A DNA stretch of 34,744 bases from Candidatus Latescibacterota bacterium. GTDB taxonomy: Bacteria > Latescibacterota > UBA2968 > UBA8231. The translations under genes were made by a program, and so were the position numbers. Below, piece by piece: positions 1 to 8,118 of the stretch (positions are counted from its first letter, which is position 1; every line of letters begins with the position of its first letter). Under the pieces are notes generated by a model. It saw only the letters and a list, made by a program, of their open reading frames with translations, was not told the origin of the DNA and did no database searches. The stretch spans positions 1 to 34,744 of the forward strand of contig JAJDYK010000021.1 in the NCBI GenBank assembly GCA_022825185.1, in the 5' to 3' direction.

Positions 1-1
1 G

Positions 2-616
2 GACGAGTACGTCTTCGACATTGCACTGCGGGTCTATGTTTTGGCGCGCTTGCACGGGGCCCAAGTCACAATGACCCTACTCAGCCCCAACCACCTAATC
101 CGTCAAAGCGAGCAGCCGACTCAGACCTTTGTCCACGAAAAGAACGAAGTGTACAACTCGGCCGCTTACAACCAGACCAACAAGCTCAGCGCTTGGCCGC
201 GCGGCAGCAATCTTTCGACTCGCGTGCGCATCGCCCGGCAGGCCTTTGCCAAAGCGCCACGGGGCCGGCGTATCTTTCTTTCCTTCCACGCCGATATTGA
301 GCCCAAGGCCCCAGAAGCGCCGCTGGTCCTATACTACAAAAACAGCAAGAGTGGGCGCGTAGATCGCGTCTCGCGCCAGTTCGCCCGCTCTCTGCTCCCG
401 GCATTGGGGGCTGGTGCCCACGTCCGAGGGCAGGGGCTAGGGGTTTTGCGCAACAACCCGGCTGATGTCAAGGTCCTCATCGAAGTGCGCAACATGGCGT
501 ACCGGGACCACGTCTGGGCCTTGCGCTTTGAGGATCTGCGCCACCGCGATGCCGAAAAAGTGGTGCGCGGCCTCCTCGACCACGCCGCGAGTTCCACACT
601 CCGCGCTGGCTACTAA
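2..616 (+). CDS. N-acetylmuramoyl-L-alanine amidase (Amidase_3), 5'-truncated by window edge
   Basis: The frame is open from base 2, so the gene starts upstream; the TTG at 41 is internal. The visible part matches the second half of the zinc-dependent Amidase_3 fold, which cuts the bond between MurNAc and the stem peptide of peptidoglycan in the periplasm. Seen directly: a DIALRVYVLARLHGA stretch (the helix after the first zinc site), the IFLSFHAD strand whose His (287-289) fits the third zinc ligand of the SxHxN motif, and VLIEVRNM, whose Glu (482-484) fits the catalytic glutamate. The usual Asn after the histidine is Asp here. The first zinc ligands would lie upstream, so catalytic competence cannot be fully checked. 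A strong hairpin terminator follows directly. Confidence 0.82.
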   Translation, partial: DEYVFDIALRVYVLARLHGAQVTMTLLSPNHLIRQSEQPTQTFVHEKNEVYNSAAYNQTNKLSAWPRGSNLSTRVRIARQAFAKAPRGRRIFLSFHADIEPKAPEAPLVLYYKNSKSGRVDRVSRQFARSLLPALGAGAHVRGQGLGVLRNNPADVKVLIEVRNMAYRDHVWALRFEDLRHRDAEKVVRGLLDHAASSTLRAGY

Positions 617-620
617 AAAC

Positions 621-657
621 AAAAAAGCTCCGGGAGTGTTCGTCCCGGAGCTTTTTT
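621..657. terminator. Bidirectional intrinsic terminator
   Basis: A perfect 15-bp inverted repeat (621-635 with 643-657) has a 7-nt loop. It starts with a run of six A and ends with a run of six T, so it can terminate both the amidase on the plus strand and the small minus-strand gene ending at 679. Confidence 0.93.
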
Positions 658-678
658 ATTGATTTGTGCTGTGCAGTG

Positions 679-930
679 CTAAAAAGGTCGTTCCTCTATC
701 AGCCGTTTAGCGGCCTTGCGCACGACTTCGGGTTCGAGGCCGGCTAGCTCGCACCAAGGATCGATCCTAGAGCTTTCGACAAAAGCCATCTCCGGGGTGT
801 CATCTGGGGTTGCCACGACCTCATCCATCTTGGATATTTCGCGTAAAGTACTGAGAATCATAGCGTTAGCAAGGCGTCGATAAGCCATCGCAATACGTTC
901 CACTTGGGCGATATCCTGATCTGTTCTCAT
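679..930 (-). CDS. Small protein of unknown function (83 aa)
   Basis: I do not recognise a named family. The reading frame starts with ATG, preceded by an AGGAAG ribosome-binding site seven bases upstream, which supports a real gene. The N-terminal half (MRTDQDIAQVERIAMAYRRL) looks helical. The C-terminal part contains PWCELAGLEPEVVRKAAKRL, which resembles the C-terminal helix-turn-helix-like stretch of some small phage-associated proteins; that resemblance is from memory and weak. The gene stands alone between a terminator and a 230-base AT-rich gap, transcribed toward the amidase. No membrane segment or signal peptide is seen. Confidence 0.6.
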   Translation of the reverse strand: MRTDQDIAQVERIAMAYRRLANAMILSTLREISKMDEVVATPDDTPEMAFVESSRIDPWCELAGLEPEVVRKAAKRLIEERPF

Positions 931-1103
931 AGCACTTCCTGCGGGGTTAAGGGTATCTGAGATGCGGTAAAGGTTTAGGGTGCTTCACTTCGTCTAAAGG
1001 CGTTCCTTCCTTTCTATAGACAAAAGAGTAGTGTTTACCGTCTAGCTATCTATAATGGTAAGAAATTTTCGCGCAAAATTTTCAAAAAAATAACGCGCGC
1101 TAC

Positions 1104-1134
1104 AAAAAAATAACCGCGACACCTAAGGGCGCGG
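1104..1134 (-). terminator. Probable intrinsic terminator after the Gfo/Idh gene
   Basis: On the minus strand a CCGCG/CGCGG stem (1114-1118 with 1130-1134) with an 11-nt loop is followed by a T-rich run (1104-1110). It lies 30 bases past the stop of the oxidoreductase gene. The stem is short, hence moderate confidence. The rest of 931-1163 is AT-rich and I see no gene in it. Confidence 0.45.
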
Positions 1135-1163
1135 CGGCTATACTATTCGTAACTCTTTTTTTT

Positions 1164-2183
1164 CTACATGTTTAGAGATTCTTTCCGCCGCACAGAGCGC
1201 TTTTCGGCCGCAGCCCGGTAGAGTCGGTAAATCCACTCGATAGTCTCCAAAGCCTCCCGTCCAAGCGAATAAGGGGTGCCCGCGCCGGCTAGGCCGCGCA
1301 AAAAATCGGCCCACTCCAGCTCCCACGAGCGATCCTCGTCCGGGTAGTCAAAATACTCGCTGTCCGGTGCGCCGCCTTGGGGATTCCGCCGCCCTACTAC
1401 GGCGCGTTCCGGCCCATAAGCTCCCCCTAAGCCCTCGGCGCAGACATAACCATCGCGCCCGAAAACCTCAAAACTGAAGAGGTTTTTCCACTGCGTCCAA
1501 CTCGCGTGCAGCGAGGCGATCTGTCCGGTGGCCGTGCGAAAGAGTCCGTAGGCGTTGTCCTCTACGGGCGAGTTCCAGAAGTGGGTCTCGACACAGCCTG
1601 TGACTTCGGCAAAGTCCCCCAAGAGCCATTTGGCCAAGTCGATTAGATGCGCTCCTTGGTCTAAAAGCTCGCCGCCGCCTGCCTGCTCGGGATTGGTGCG
1701 CCACTCGCGGTCGTAACCGGGCCGCCCGCCGTGGCCGTAGCGCGCTCGGATGCTCAGCAGCGGGCCGATCTCGCCCGCCGTGCAAACTTCGTGCAGCTTT
1801 TGGACGGCGGGGTGATAGCGGTGGTTGTAGCCGACCTTGAGCACGCGCCCGCTCTGCTTGGCCGCGGCCACGGCCTGCCGGGCTTCCTCGGGGTTGCGCC
1901 CCAGCGGCTTTTCGCACAAGACGTGTTTGCCGGCCAAGAGGGCGGCGGTGCTGATGGGGGCCAATGCGTCGTGCGTCGTCGCGACCACCGCGATGTCGAG
2001 ATCGGCCGCGATTAGCTCCTCCCGTGAAGCCGCCACTGTGGCCCCGCATTCGGCGGCCAACTCGGCTCCGGCGGGTGCGTGCTCGTCGTAAATCAGGGTT
2101 ACTGCGGACGCGGGATGGGCGTGGGCTGTAGCCGCCCGCCGCCGCCCCATGCGACCCGCTCCGATGATCCCCACCTTGTACAC
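1164..2183 (-). CDS. Gfo/Idh/MocA-family NAD(P)-dependent oxidoreductase
   Basis: This 339-residue protein has the normal length and plan of the family: an N-terminal Rossmann domain with GAGRMG (residues 8-13), the EKP motif at 91-93 carrying the catalytic/nicotinamide-binding lysine, and the C-terminal alpha/beta substrate domain with GGGELLDQGAHLIDLAKWL, which holds the conserved Asp and His. Members oxidise or reduce sugars, inositols and related polyols; the substrate cannot be read from sequence. It starts with GTG directly after the TGA of the upstream SDR gene, and its AGGAGG site lies inside the end of that gene, so the two are translationally coupled. The partner SDR suggests a two-step polyol or sugar oxidation. 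Confidence 0.9.
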   Translation of the reverse strand: MYKVGIIGAGRMGRRRAATAHAHPASAVTLIYDEHAPAGAELAAECGATVAASREELIAADLDIAVVATTHDALAPISTAALLAGKHVLCEKPLGRNPEEARQAVAAAKQSGRVLKVGYNHRYHPAVQKLHEVCTAGEIGPLLSIRARYGHGGRPGYDREWRTNPEQAGGGELLDQGAHLIDLAKWLLGDFAEVTGCVETHFWNSPVEDNAYGLFRTATGQIASLHASWTQWKNLFSFEVFGRDGYVCAEGLGGAYGPERAVVGRRNPQGGAPDSEYFDYPDEDRSWELEWADFLRGLAGAGTPYSLGREALETIEWIYRLYRAAAEKRSVRRKESLNM

Positions 2184-3014
2184 TCAGTCCTCCTGCGGTG
2201 GTACGCGCCGCACCGCAAAGGTCTCGGTGGCCATAATCACCTCGACATCAAGGGTTTCCCACGGATCCCAAACCGCTGACAGCAGCCGCCCCGTCAGCCC
2301 ATCTGAGCGCGCCGAGGCCAGATAGACAGCCAGCGCGGCTGCTCGCTCGCCCGTAGCGTCGCTCTCGCGCAGCAGGAGCTGATCCTGCTCCCGTTCTTGG
2401 GGACTCACAGCCGCGCCAGCCGCTAGCCGTTGGTCGAGCATCCGCGTGTTGACCGCTCCGGGGGCAATGGCGTTGACGTCAATGCCGTGTTCGGCCACTT
2501 CTCCCGCCAAGTTTTCGCTAAAGCGCACGATTGCGGCCTTGGAGGCGCTATAAGCGCTAAAGAAGGGCCGCGGCCCCACCGCGCCGCCGCCTGAGAGGTT
2601 GATGATCTTGCCGTAGTGCTGGGCGATCATGGCCGGCAAGACCTTGCGGGTGCAGTAGAAACAGCCGCCGAGGTTGACCTGTATCACCTGCATCCAGGCC
2701 TCTGGATCGACCTCTTCCACCCTCCCGATAGGCCCCTGAATTCCCGCGTTGTTGACCAGCACATCAACCCCGCCCCAAGCTGCGATTACGCGCTCAATGG
2801 CCGCATCTACTTCCTCGCGCCGCCCCACATCCGCCTGTAGTTTCAACGCTGTTTGGCCTTGGTCTGCCAAAAGCGCGGCTGTCCCGTCCAACTCTGATCC
2901 GGTGCGGGCCAAAACCGCCACGTGTGCCCCTTCCCGCGCCAAGGCCAAGGCAATGGCCCGGCCAATGCCGCGCCCGCCGCCGGTCACTAGGCAACGCCTG
3001 CCTATCAGCTCCAT
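2184..3014 (-). CDS. Short-chain dehydrogenase/reductase (SDR), classical type
   Basis: The frame is open back to 3167, but the ATG at 3014 has a GGAGGA site eight bases upstream and begins exactly at a normal SDR N-terminus, so I use it (276 aa). Seen: nucleotide-binding TGGGRGIG (11-18), NNAG (88-91), catalytic Ser141, and Tyr155-x3-Lys159. It is a cytoplasmic NAD(P)-dependent oxidoreductase of unknown substrate. The C-terminal tail of about 25 residues after TGRLLSAVWDPWE is longer than in FabG-like enzymes. It is the first gene of a two-gene operon with the Gfo/Idh protein and has its own promoter facing away from the ATP-grasp gene. Confidence 0.9.
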   Translation of the reverse strand: MELIGRRCLVTGGGRGIGRAIALALAREGAHVAVLARTGSELDGTAALLADQGQTALKLQADVGRREEVDAAIERVIAAWGGVDVLVNNAGIQGPIGRVEEVDPEAWMQVIQVNLGGCFYCTRKVLPAMIAQHYGKIINLSGGGAVGPRPFFSAYSASKAAIVRFSENLAGEVAEHGIDVNAIAPGAVNTRMLDQRLAAGAAVSPQEREQDQLLLRESDATGERAAALAVYLASARSDGLTGRLLSAVWDPWETLDVEVIMATETFAVRRVPPQED

Positions 3015-3039
3015 ATCGCGCTCCTCCGTCGTTTGAGCA

Positions 3040-3068
3040 AATATGTGGTGCGTACTCGATCTTGCCAA
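3040..3068 (-). promoter_or_regulatory. Sigma70-like promoter of the SDR-Gfo/Idh operon
   Basis: On the minus strand TTGGCA (3063-3068) and CATATT (3040-3045) are separated by 17 bases. The start codon at 3014 follows about 20 bases after the predicted transcript start. Confidence 0.55.
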
Positions 3069-3086
3069 AGGCCAACAGGCCCGTCG

Positions 3087-3115
3087 TTGACCTAGTGTAC
3101 CATTTATCCTAAATT
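3087..3115 (+). promoter_or_regulatory. Sigma70-like promoter of the ATP-grasp/larE/def operon
   Basis: TTGACC (3087-3092) and TAAATT (3110-3115) are separated by 17 bases on the plus strand. With the minus-strand promoter at 3040-3068 it forms a compact divergent control region; the two -35 boxes are about 18 bases apart. Confidence 0.55.
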
Positions 3116-3145
3116 GGTGTGCATACATCTTAGCGAGCCTATTTG

Positions 3146-4594
3146 ATGTCCCTCCCGAATATCGCATCCGATCTCAAAGCGCTCTGCCTCCACATCAACG
3201 CCCATTGTCCCGCCGGTGGCCTTTTTGAAGGCGACCGCACCCATTTACACCCGGACAGTAATCTGCCGTGGCGCATTGCCCCAGAGCCGTTCTGGCTCTC
3301 ACCAGCGCAACACCGCTACCTAGACCAACTCGGCGGCGTCCTACATCAGTTTTACAAGGCCTCCAATCAGCTCTATCACCAGAGTGTCAAAGGCGTCGAG
3401 CCACCTTGGATCCACGAATACTTGGACTTGGGCAAACCCAGTGCTGTGCGCGAAATGGGCCTCTGGAATCGCATCAAGTCCCAGTTGCCCTTGGTCATCC
3501 GCCCGGACCTCCTACTCACCGAGGACGGCTTCAAGCTAGTCGAGCTGGACGCCATCCCCGGCGGCATGGGCTTCACCGCCCAAGTCTCGGAGGTATATGC
3601 AGATCTCGGCTACGACATCATCGGCGGTGCCCGCGGCCTGATCGACCCCTTCTACGAAGCCATTGCCGCGGCCGCCAAGGTGGATGAGCCGCATTTCGCC
3701 CTCTTTGTCTCAGACGAATCCGAGGCCTATCGCCGAGAAATGGAATGGCTGGTTGAGCGCTTGCAGGCGGCCGGCAAACCAGCCCGCAGTGCCCACCCGC
3801 GCGAGGCCCGCTTTGACGAAAATGGCCTCTTCCTTCAAGACGCTGACGAGTCGGCCCCTTGGCGCATTGACGCGGCCTATCGCTTCTTCGAGCTGTTCGA
3901 CCTCAAAAACATCCCCAAGGCCGAGCTGTTTACCTATTTCACCAAGAAAAATGCTCTGTGCCTGACTCCGCCGCCGAAAGCATATCTCGAAGAAAAGCTC
4001 TGGCTGGCATTCTACCACCACCCCGCGCTCAAATCCTATTGGCGCCGCGCCTTGGGCAAGGAGCCTTTTGCCGCCTTGGACAGCCTGATCCCGCGCTCGT
4101 GGATCGTCGATGCGCGGCCGCTGCCGCCCCACGCCATCATTCCCGGCTTCGACATTGGCGGCCAGCCCGTCAGCGACTGGCAGCAGTTGAAGCACCTAAC
4201 CAAGAAGCAGCGCGAACTGGTGCTCAAGCCCTCGGGTTTTTCCAACATAGCGTATGAGAGCAAGGGCGTGTCTATCGGTCACGATTTGTCCGAAGCCGAA
4301 TGGGCCGAGCGCGTGCAAGAAGCCCTCGACCGCTTCGATCACCAGCCCTATATCTTGCAGGAGTTCCACAAGGCCGCCCGTCGCACCGTGCGCTACTACG
4401 ACTTCCACCGCGACGAGGTCGTGCCCATGCGGGGCCGGGTGATGCTGCGTCCTTATTACTACGTCATCGGCGATGAACCGCGCCTGTGCGGCATCCAAGC
4501 CCTTGTGTTCCCGGCCGACAAGAAAATTTTGCACGGCATGGTTGACGCTGCGATCATGCCCTGCGCTGCGTCCGCGGAAAAATCCTCCTTCTGA
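3146..4594 (+). CDS. ATP-grasp-like protein of unknown substrate
   Basis: The 482-residue protein (ATG at 3146; a TTG one codon earlier is possible) has no signal peptide. Its C-terminal third looks like an ATP-grasp fold: ELVLKPSGFSN with a nucleotide-binding lysine, a glycine-containing KGVSIGHDLSEAEW stretch, then PYILQEFHKA and MRGRVMLRPYYYV strands. The middle carries LVELDAIPGGMG, with an acidic metal-binding look. This order recalls circularly permuted ATP-grasp proteins and glutathionylspermidine-synthase-like ligases, which join a carboxylate to an amine using ATP; that is inference. It is followed after five bases by larE, so a joint role is plausible but unproven. No named pathway is recognised. 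Confidence 0.6.
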   Translation: MSLPNIASDLKALCLHINAHCPAGGLFEGDRTHLHPDSNLPWRIAPEPFWLSPAQHRYLDQLGGVLHQFYKASNQLYHQSVKGVEPPWIHEYLDLGKPSAVREMGLWNRIKSQLPLVIRPDLLLTEDGFKLVELDAIPGGMGFTAQVSEVYADLGYDIIGGARGLIDPFYEAIAAAAKVDEPHFALFVSDESEAYRREMEWLVERLQAAGKPARSAHPREARFDENGLFLQDADESAPWRIDAAYRFFELFDLKNIPKAELFTYFTKKNALCLTPPPKAYLEEKLWLAFYHHPALKSYWRRALGKEPFAALDSLIPRSWIVDARPLPPHAIIPGFDIGGQPVSDWQQLKHLTKKQRELVLKPSGFSNIAYESKGVSIGHDLSEAEWAERVQEALDRFDHQPYILQEFHKAARRTVRYYDFHRDEVVPMRGRVMLRPYYYVIGDEPRLCGIQALVFPADKKILHGMVDAAIMPCAASAEKSSF

Positions 4595-4599
4595 TTACC

Positions 4600-5649
4600 A
4601 TGCTCTCCCTAGACGAAAAGCTAACGCACCTCGAAGACATTCTACGCCCCATGGGACAGGTACTGGTCGGCTATTCAGGCGGAGTCGATAGTGCCACGCT
4701 GGCGGTGGCGGCCCAGCGGGTGTTGGGCGAGGGGGCCATCTGCGTCACCGCAGACTCTGAGAGCTATGCCACCGGTGAGTTGGAGAAGGCCGCCGAGATC
4801 ACCCGCGAGTTCGGCATCCGCCACGAGGTGGTCAAAACCCGCGAGTTGGACAACCCCGACTACGCCAAAAATGCGCCCAACCGCTGCTACTACTGCAAGC
4901 AAGAGCTGTTCACCCACATGGAGCAGCTAGCGCGTACGCTCAACGTCCATTACATCCTCTACGGCCAAAACGCCGACGACATCGGCGATTTCCGCCCTGG
5001 GGCTGCAGCCGCCCGCGAGCGCGGCGTACACGCGCCCTTAGCCGAAGCGGGCCTGACCAAGGACGACGTGCGTGCCCTAGCCAAGCGCTGGGGGCTGACG
5101 GTGTGGGACCGCCCGGCCATGGCCTGCCTCTCGTCGCGCTTTCCCTATGGCACGCCAGTGACCGCCGAGGGGCTGCGCCAAATTGACCATGCTGAACGCT
5201 ACCTACGCGAGGTCTGTGGCTTCGATCAGATCCGCGCGCGCCACCACGAGACACTGGCGCGCATTGAGCTGCCCGCTGAAGACTTGACGCGCCTGCTGGG
5301 CGATTCGGATGCGCGTCGATCTTTGATGGAGCACTTGCGGGAAATTGGCTATCTGCAAACTACCGTCGATCTGTGCGGCTTTCGCTCCGGCAGCATGAAC
5401 GAGGCGCTGCTTTCCATCGCCGACTCCGAATCCGACGAGCCGCTTTTTGCGCGGGTCAATCCGCTGCTCGCGGCCCATTCACTGCTGCCAGCCGCATACG
5501 AACAGCGCGACCAGATGCTGGTCCTGCGCCTGCCCACAGCAGCCATCGCCCGCCTTGCTGAGGCCCCGTTGCGCTCGGCCCTAGTGACCGCGTTCGCCGA
5601 TTTGGGCCTGCGCTATATCGCCCTCGAATTAGACCCCTTGGACACATGA
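4600..5649 (+). CDS. larE: LarE-type ATP-dependent sulfur transferase
   Basis: LarE makes the thiocarboxylic groups of the nickel-pincer (NPN) cofactor of lactate racemase; in the Lactobacillus enzyme Cys176 is sacrificed as the sulfur donor. This 349-residue protein shows the PP-loop SGGVDS (26-31) for substrate adenylylation, a CYYC pair (Cys96, Cys99), the YGQNADDIGDFRPG segment, and RPAMACLSSRFPYG with a cysteine at position 176, matching the donor. Length is somewhat above the family's usual ~270-280 because of a C-terminal extension (about residues 285-349) that I do not recognise. No larA, larB or larC lies in the window, so it may act on another substrate. It overlaps def by four bases (ATGA). 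Confidence 0.88.
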   Translation: MLSLDEKLTHLEDILRPMGQVLVGYSGGVDSATLAVAAQRVLGEGAICVTADSESYATGELEKAAEITREFGIRHEVVKTRELDNPDYAKNAPNRCYYCKQELFTHMEQLARTLNVHYILYGQNADDIGDFRPGAAAARERGVHAPLAEAGLTKDDVRALAKRWGLTVWDRPAMACLSSRFPYGTPVTAEGLRQIDHAERYLREVCGFDQIRARHHETLARIELPAEDLTRLLGDSDARRSLMEHLREIGYLQTTVDLCGFRSGSMNEALLSIADSESDEPLFARVNPLLAAHSLLPAAYEQRDQMLVLRLPTAAIARLAEAPLRSALVTAFADLGLRYIALELDPLDT

Positions 5650-6179
5650 AACGCGAAATCGCGCTGTTCGGAGCGCAGTGCCTCCGCCAGAAGTGTGCCC
5701 AAGTCGCCGAGGTGGATGACGCCATCCGCGCCCTCGTCGCCGATCTCTTCGATTCCATGCGCGCCGCGGAGGGGGTCGGGCTTGCCGCCCCGCAGATTGG
5801 CGCCCTCAAGCGGGTCTGTGTCGTCGATGTGACTGCCCATCAGACAAACTACCAACCCGTGGCCTTAATCAATCCCAAGATTACGGGCCACGAGGGCGAG
5901 CAAATCGGCGAGGAGGGTTGTCTGAGCTTTCCTGACCTGTACGGCGATGTCAAGCGCTACGCTTGGGTCGAGGTCGAAGCTATTGGTCTCGACAGCCAGC
6001 CCTTCAAGACTGAGGGCGAAGGCTTTTACGCCCGCGCCCTTCAGCACGAAATCGACCACCTCGACGGCAAGCTCTTCATCGACCACCTCAGCCCGCTCAA
6101 GCGCCAGCTCATGCGCGGCGCACTCAAGCGGTTGAGAAAAGAGAGTGCTGCAAAAGCCAAAGCCTCGGTCGTCCATTGA
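5646..6179 (+). CDS. def: Peptide deformylase
   Basis: The enzyme removes the formyl group from the N-terminal Met of new proteins in the cytoplasm. All three signature motifs are present and intact: GVGLAAPQIG (43-52), EEGCLSFP with metal ligand Cys92, and QHEIDHLDG with His134, Glu135 and His138. The length (177 aa) is normal. The start ATG overlaps the larE stop (ATGA), so translation is coupled to larE. In many bacteria def pairs with fmt; here no fmt follows, and the next feature is tRNA-Asp. Confidence 0.96.
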   Translation: MKREIALFGAQCLRQKCAQVAEVDDAIRALVADLFDSMRAAEGVGLAAPQIGALKRVCVVDVTAHQTNYQPVALINPKITGHEGEQIGEEGCLSFPDLYGDVKRYAWVEVEAIGLDSQPFKTEGEGFYARALQHEIDHLDGKLFIDHLSPLKRQLMRGALKRLRKESAAKAKASVVH

Positions 6180-6204
6180 CAGCATTTAGTCCGGCTCTTA
6201 CCTT
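6176..6204 (+). promoter_or_regulatory. Promoter of tRNA-Asp
   Basis: A consensus TTGACA (6176-6181), overlapping the def stop codon, is followed after 17 bases by TACCTT (6199-6204). The mature tRNA starts 13 bases downstream, as expected for a tRNA promoter. Confidence 0.55.
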
Positions 6205-6216
6205 ATCAAACGAAAC

Positions 6217-6293
6217 GGGGGCGTAGTTCAGTTGGTTAGAACGTCGGCCTGTCACGCCGAAGGTCGCGAGTTCGAGTCTCGTCGTCCCCGCCA
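6217..6293 (+). tRNA. tRNA-Asp (GTC)
   Basis: A full cloverleaf can be drawn. The acceptor stem pairs GGGGGCG (6217-6223) with CGTCCCC (6283-6289) with one G-U pair, followed by discriminator G and an encoded CCA (6291-6293). The D arm is GTTC/GAAC, the anticodon stem TCGGC/GCCGA holds anticodon GTC at 6251-6253, and the T loop reads TTCGAGT. An intrinsic terminator follows at once. Confidence 0.97.
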
Positions 6294-6301
6294 TTTTTGT
6301 T

Positions 6302-6345
6302 AAGCTCCTTTAGCGCGCTTTGCGCGATTGAGGAGCTTTTCTTTT
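6302..6345 (+). terminator. Intrinsic terminator after tRNA-Asp
   Basis: AAGCTCCT (6302-6309) pairs with AGGAGCTT (6331-6338), with an inner GCGC/GCGC stem and a following T-rich run to 6345. It ends transcription of the tRNA unit before the aldolase gene. Confidence 0.85.
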
Positions 6346-6384
6346 GCTAATTCCTACTCTTTTTACATGCGAGAAAGGTACAAA

Positions 6385-7299
6385 ATGCAAGATCGCATCC
6401 GCGAAATTCTAAGCTGGTATGGCAGCGACAACCCCGGCACCTTGACCAACTTGGCGCGTCTGCTCAACCACGGCGCGCTCGGCGGCACGGGCAAGCTGGT
6501 CATCCTGCCCGTAGATCAGGGTGTTGAGCACGGCCCCGGGCGCAGCTTCGCTCCCAACCCACCCGCGTACGATCCGCGCTATCACTTTGAGCTAGCGATT
6601 GACGCCGGCCTCAGTGCATACGCCGCCCCGCTCGGGTTCCTCGAAGCCGGTGCACGCGACTACGCCGGCGATCTGCCGCTGATCCTCAAGCTCAATAACC
6701 GCGAAAACCTCCACTCCGACGCAGACCCCACTCAGTCGCTCACTGGCTCCATTGCCGCTGCCCTGCGCTTGGGTTGTGTCGGCATCGGCTACACTGTCTA
6801 TCCGGGTTCGGCCCTGCGGCAGGAGATGTACGAGAAGCTGCAAGCCCTAGCTGAAGAGGCCAAGCGGTACGGTTTGGTGGTGGTGGTCTGGTCCTATCCG
6901 CGCGGCACGGACTTGAGCAAGGAAGGGGAGACCGCGCTCGACGTCACGGCGTACGCCGCTCAAATTGCCGCCCAGCTAGGGGCTCATATCATCAAGGTCA
7001 AACCGCCTACGGCTCACATTGAGCAGGACGAGGCGCGCAAGGCGTATGCGGATGTGCCAGCCGGTACCTTGGCCGAGTGCGTGAGCCATGTGGTGCAATC
7101 GGCCTTTAACGGGCGGCGCGTGGTGATCTTTTCTGGCGGCCCGGCCAAGGGCGAAGAGGAAATAATCGAGGAGATCACTGGCATCCGCGATGGCGGCGGC
7201 TTTGGCTCCATCATCGGCCGCAACGCCTTTCAGCGAGAGCGCGGGCAGGCTCTGGACCTGTTGCAGCGGATTGTAGGGATCTACGCCGACAAGCAATAG
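6385..7299 (+). CDS. fbaB: Class I fructose-bisphosphate aldolase (FbaB/DhnA family)
   Basis: It splits fructose 1,6-bisphosphate into dihydroxyacetone phosphate and glyceraldehyde 3-phosphate through a Schiff base. The frame is open back to 6328, but that part overlaps the tRNA terminator; the ATG at 6385 with GAAAGG six bases upstream gives a 304-residue protein of normal length. Seen: the LPVDQGVEHGPGRSFAPNP signature (41-59), the AHIIKVKPP strand carrying the candidate Schiff-base lysine (Lys204 or Lys206), and the phosphate-binding VIFSGGPAKG and GGGFGSIIGRNAFQR loops near the C-terminus. The PhyH-type gene follows four bases later and is probably cotranscribed. Confidence 0.93.
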   Translation: MQDRIREILSWYGSDNPGTLTNLARLLNHGALGGTGKLVILPVDQGVEHGPGRSFAPNPPAYDPRYHFELAIDAGLSAYAAPLGFLEAGARDYAGDLPLILKLNNRENLHSDADPTQSLTGSIAAALRLGCVGIGYTVYPGSALRQEMYEKLQALAEEAKRYGLVVVVWSYPRGTDLSKEGETALDVTAYAAQIAAQLGAHIIKVKPPTAHIEQDEARKAYADVPAGTLAECVSHVVQSAFNGRRVVIFSGGPAKGEEEIIEEITGIRDGGGFGSIIGRNAFQRERGQALDLLQRIVGIYADKQ

Positions 7300-7302
7300 C
7301 AA

Positions 7303-8115
7303 ATGCACATCACCGACGCCCAACTCGCTACGTACAAAGAACAGGGCTTTCTGATCGTCGAGAACTTCCTTACTAAAGACGAACAGCAAGCCGCGCTCGA
7401 CGGCTTCTTCACTCATTTTGCCCCGCCCTACGACCAATACCTAGCCAACGACCGCCGCAACGATACCCCTCAGCAAAGACTCTTCCCTTGGGACCACTCC
7501 GGCCTCAATCACGTCACAGTCCATCCCGATCTGATTGACGCGGCCGAGCGCGTCATGGGTACGCGCGAGATTCGGCTCTGCGAGGGCCACCTAGGCATGA
7601 AATACGCCGGCGAGGAATACGGGACCAATTTTCACATCGACTACGGCAATAACACATTGGGGCCGATCATTGAGCCAGACGATTTTATGAACTTGGTCTG
7701 TTTCTACTGCTTCGACGACGTCGAGGAAGGTATGGCTCCGATCCGCATGGTGCCCAAGGGCCGATCCGACGCGGAAGCCGTGCCGATGATCGTCCCCGGT
7801 GGTTCGGTGTGCCTTTACAGCGTCTTCACCCACCACGCTGCCTCCGATTTCACCGCGCCAGCGGGACACCGTCCGGTCATGTGGGTGGGCTTCACCCGCA
7901 AGGACCGCCCCTATGACGGCGGTCGCACCTTCACGTATAAGAGCGGTGCCCAAGGTGCCGCCATGAATCGCTTCATGGCTGAAGCCACCCCGCGCCAGCG
8001 CGAACTGCTGGGCTTTCCGCCGCCAGGCGACCCACTGTGGACGGAAGATTTTATCGCGGGGATGGCGACGCGGTATCCGGGATTTGACGCGGAACCGTAT
8101 TACGCGGCGAGATAA
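7303..8115 (+). CDS. Phytanoyl-CoA dioxygenase (PhyH) family Fe(II)/2-oxoglutarate oxygenase
   Basis: The 270-residue protein follows the PhyH plan: an N-terminal ITDAQLATYKEQGFLIVENF segment, then the iron-binding HxD (His111, Asp113 in FHIDYGNNT), a distal histidine (His177 or His178 in VFTHHAASDF) and a 2-oxoglutarate-binding arginine (Arg190 in AGHRPVMW). Such enzymes hydroxylate small organic substrates; the family is strongly expanded in environmental bacteria and the substrate cannot be read here. It starts four bases after the aldolase stop without a clear ribosome-binding site, which suggests coupling. It converges on the ABC ATPase gene with only three bases between the stops and no terminator. 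Confidence 0.9.
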   Translation: MHITDAQLATYKEQGFLIVENFLTKDEQQAALDGFFTHFAPPYDQYLANDRRNDTPQQRLFPWDHSGLNHVTVHPDLIDAAERVMGTREIRLCEGHLGMKYAGEEYGTNFHIDYGNNTLGPIIEPDDFMNLVCFYCFDDVEEGMAPIRMVPKGRSDAEAVPMIVPGGSVCLYSVFTHHAASDFTAPAGHRPVMWVGFTRKDRPYDGGRTFTYKSGAQGAAMNRFMAEATPRQRELLGFPPPGDPLWTEDFIAGMATRYPGFDAEPYYAAR

Positions 8116-8118
8116 GAG

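Noticed and set aside
1031..1060. TATAAT at 1051-1056 as a plus-strand promoter
   Set aside because: No acceptable -35 box at the right distance and no plus-strand gene downstream.
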